Origin: Muribaculaceae bacterium
GTDB taxonomy: Bacteria > Bacteroidota > Bacteroidia > Bacteroidales > Muribaculaceae
DNA length: 42,857 nt
NCBI GenBank assembly: GCA_023665425.1
Contig: JAMPDX010000010.1
Coordinates: forward strand, 1 to 42,857
Direction of reading: 5' to 3'
In this document: positions 42,088 through 42,857 of the stretch, piece by piece
Numbering within the stretch: the stretch's first letter is position 1
Layout of the letters: every line of letters starts with the position of its first letter
The notes under the pieces: model-generated
Seen by the model: the letters and a program-made list of their open reading frames with translations, nothing else
What the model was told of the DNA's origin: nothing
The model's database searches: none
Program-made: the position numbers and the translations under genes

Positions 42088-42786
42088 CTACTCTTGTTCG
42101 CGAAGGATTTTTACCAGCTTCTCCATACCTTTGGTTGCCGGCTCGGCTATCACAGTAACATCGAGGTCTGAGGGGGTGGCTGCTGGGTGTGGATCTATAT
42201 AATATATCGGTGTGCCGGGACGCGCGCAGCTCATAAGACCGGCTGCCGGGTACACGTTCAGGCTCGTGCCGATAATCACCAGAATGTCAGCATTCGCCAC
42301 CATTTCCATGGCCGGCGTGATATTGGGCACCGTCTCCTGGAAGAAGACAATATGTGGCCGCATCAAATCCCCATTCTTGCCTCGGGTGGCCGGGGTGGAG
42401 TCCAGATTATCCGGCGTCAAGCTCTCGGTGTAGTCCGGGTGCTTGATAGAGCGCAGCTTCATAAGCTCCCCATGCAGGTGCAACACATTATGAGACCCGG
42501 CACGTTCATGCAAGTCATCGACATTCTGAGTAATCACCTGTACATCAAAGTCTTTCTCCAAATCGGCTATCAGCTTATGTGCCTCATTCGGCTCCACATT
42601 GACTAACTGATGTCGGCGCTCATTATAGAAACGATGCACCAGTTCCGGGTCTGCTCTAAACCCGTCAGCAGAGGCTACCTGCATCACCGGATACTGCTCC
42701 CACAGACCTCCCGCATCTCGAAAGGTCGTTATGCCACTCTCAGCGCTTACCCCCGCGCCAGTTGAAAACACTATCTTCTTCTTCAT
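42088..42786 (-). CDS. cobB: Sirtuin NAD-dependent deacylase lacking zinc cysteines
   Basis: Sirtuins remove acyl groups from lysine using NAD. The 232-residue protein has GAGVSAESGITTFRD (10-24), QNVD (87-90), catalytic His105 in HLHGE, and GTSLNVYPAAGL. Tyr54 and Arg57 in FYNERR match the Y-x-x-R motif of class III sirtuins that prefer succinyl or malonyl groups. Between the HG motif and RPHIVFF, the four zinc-binding cysteines of normal sirtuins are absent; only one cysteine exists in the whole protein (SCARPG). It may be a zinc-free form known in some Bacteroidota, or inactive. It lies upstream of nadB, so NAD-consuming and NAD-making genes are adjacent. Confidence 0.9.
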   Translation of the reverse strand: MKKKIVFSTGAGVSAESGITTFRDAGGLWEQYPVMQVASADGFRADPELVHRFYNERRHQLVNVEPNEAHKLIADLEKDFDVQVITQNVDDLHERAGSHNVLHLHGELMKLRSIKHPDYTESLTPDNLDSTPATRGKNGDLMRPHIVFFQETVPNITPAMEMVANADILVIIGTSLNVYPAAGLMSCARPGTPIYYIDPHPAATPSDLDVTVIAEPATKGMEKLVKILREQE

Positions 42787-42857
42787 AATCTTTAAGTAGC
42801 TGTTTTAGAGCTTGTTTAATAAAAAATGTGAATGTCAGGGCGGTGTATTTTTGAGCT

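Noticed and set aside
42787..42857. Start of another gene at the window edge
   Set aside because: The 71 bp hold no open frame with coding character.

Overview
This window looks like chromosome from an anaerobic Bacteroidota, order Bacteroidales; a Muribaculaceae-like gut commensal is my best guess. The evidence is indirect but consistent: repeated Bacteroidota-type -7 boxes (TAnnTTTG), exported proteins ending in GVY-type C-terminal domains typical of type IX secretion (T9SS) cargo, PorZ-like proteins, two 2-oxoacid:ferredoxin oxidoreductases, and the gene order DUF177-rpmF-fabH-era-der. No rRNA, tRNA, CRISPR array, transposase, integrase or phage gene was seen.

Layout. 138-4610 (minus): der, era, fabH, rpmF and a DUF177 gene, a translation/lipid housekeeping cluster. 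4803-8440 (minus): a secreted GH13 amylase, then a four-helix-bundle gene bracketed by two related arrays of an 18-nt purine-rich repeat, then alanine dehydrogenase. 8630-10087: divergent cytidine deaminase and an exported glucosaminidase/LysM protein. 10513-13208 (plus): a four-gene ferredoxin-dependent 2-oxoacid oxidoreductase operon. 13273-17912: two directly oriented copies of a MITE-like element enclose a GH3-family adenylating enzyme and an A+T-rich trio (ATP-grasp ligase, DegT-like PLP enzyme, GNAT acetyltransferase). 17969-20819: ychF, a secreted C1 peptidase and a C_GCAxxG_C_C protein. 20850-25203: nifJ diverging from queG. 25290-29198: an orphan small gene, then two tandem exported endonuclease I proteins behind a promoter framed by a 13-bp inverted repeat. 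29378-35012 (minus): a DUF805 membrane protein and two tandem PorZ-like proteins. 35183-42786 (minus): mfd, an S41 protease, nadB and a sirtuin without zinc cysteines.

How genes work together. NifJ and the VorB/Kor-type complex both pass electrons from 2-oxoacids to ferredoxin. Ald links alanine to pyruvate, NadB makes NAD and the sirtuin consumes it. The nucleases, PorZ-like proteins, amylase, C1 peptidase and glucosaminidase are exported and act on polymers or the cell surface.

Most interesting items: (1) the four-helix-bundle gene between two array-plus-core modules that share a nearly identical 54-nt core, which resembles a repeat-associated selfish or regulatory unit; (2) a TIR/TSD-bearing MITE whose second copy closes off a possibly acquired amide-ligase operon; (3) a candidate invertible promoter ahead of the twin nucleases; (4) gh3 and queG, whose start codons sit exactly 4 nt after a -7 box, which suggests leaderless mRNAs. 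All functional calls come from reading motifs by eye; no database search was run.
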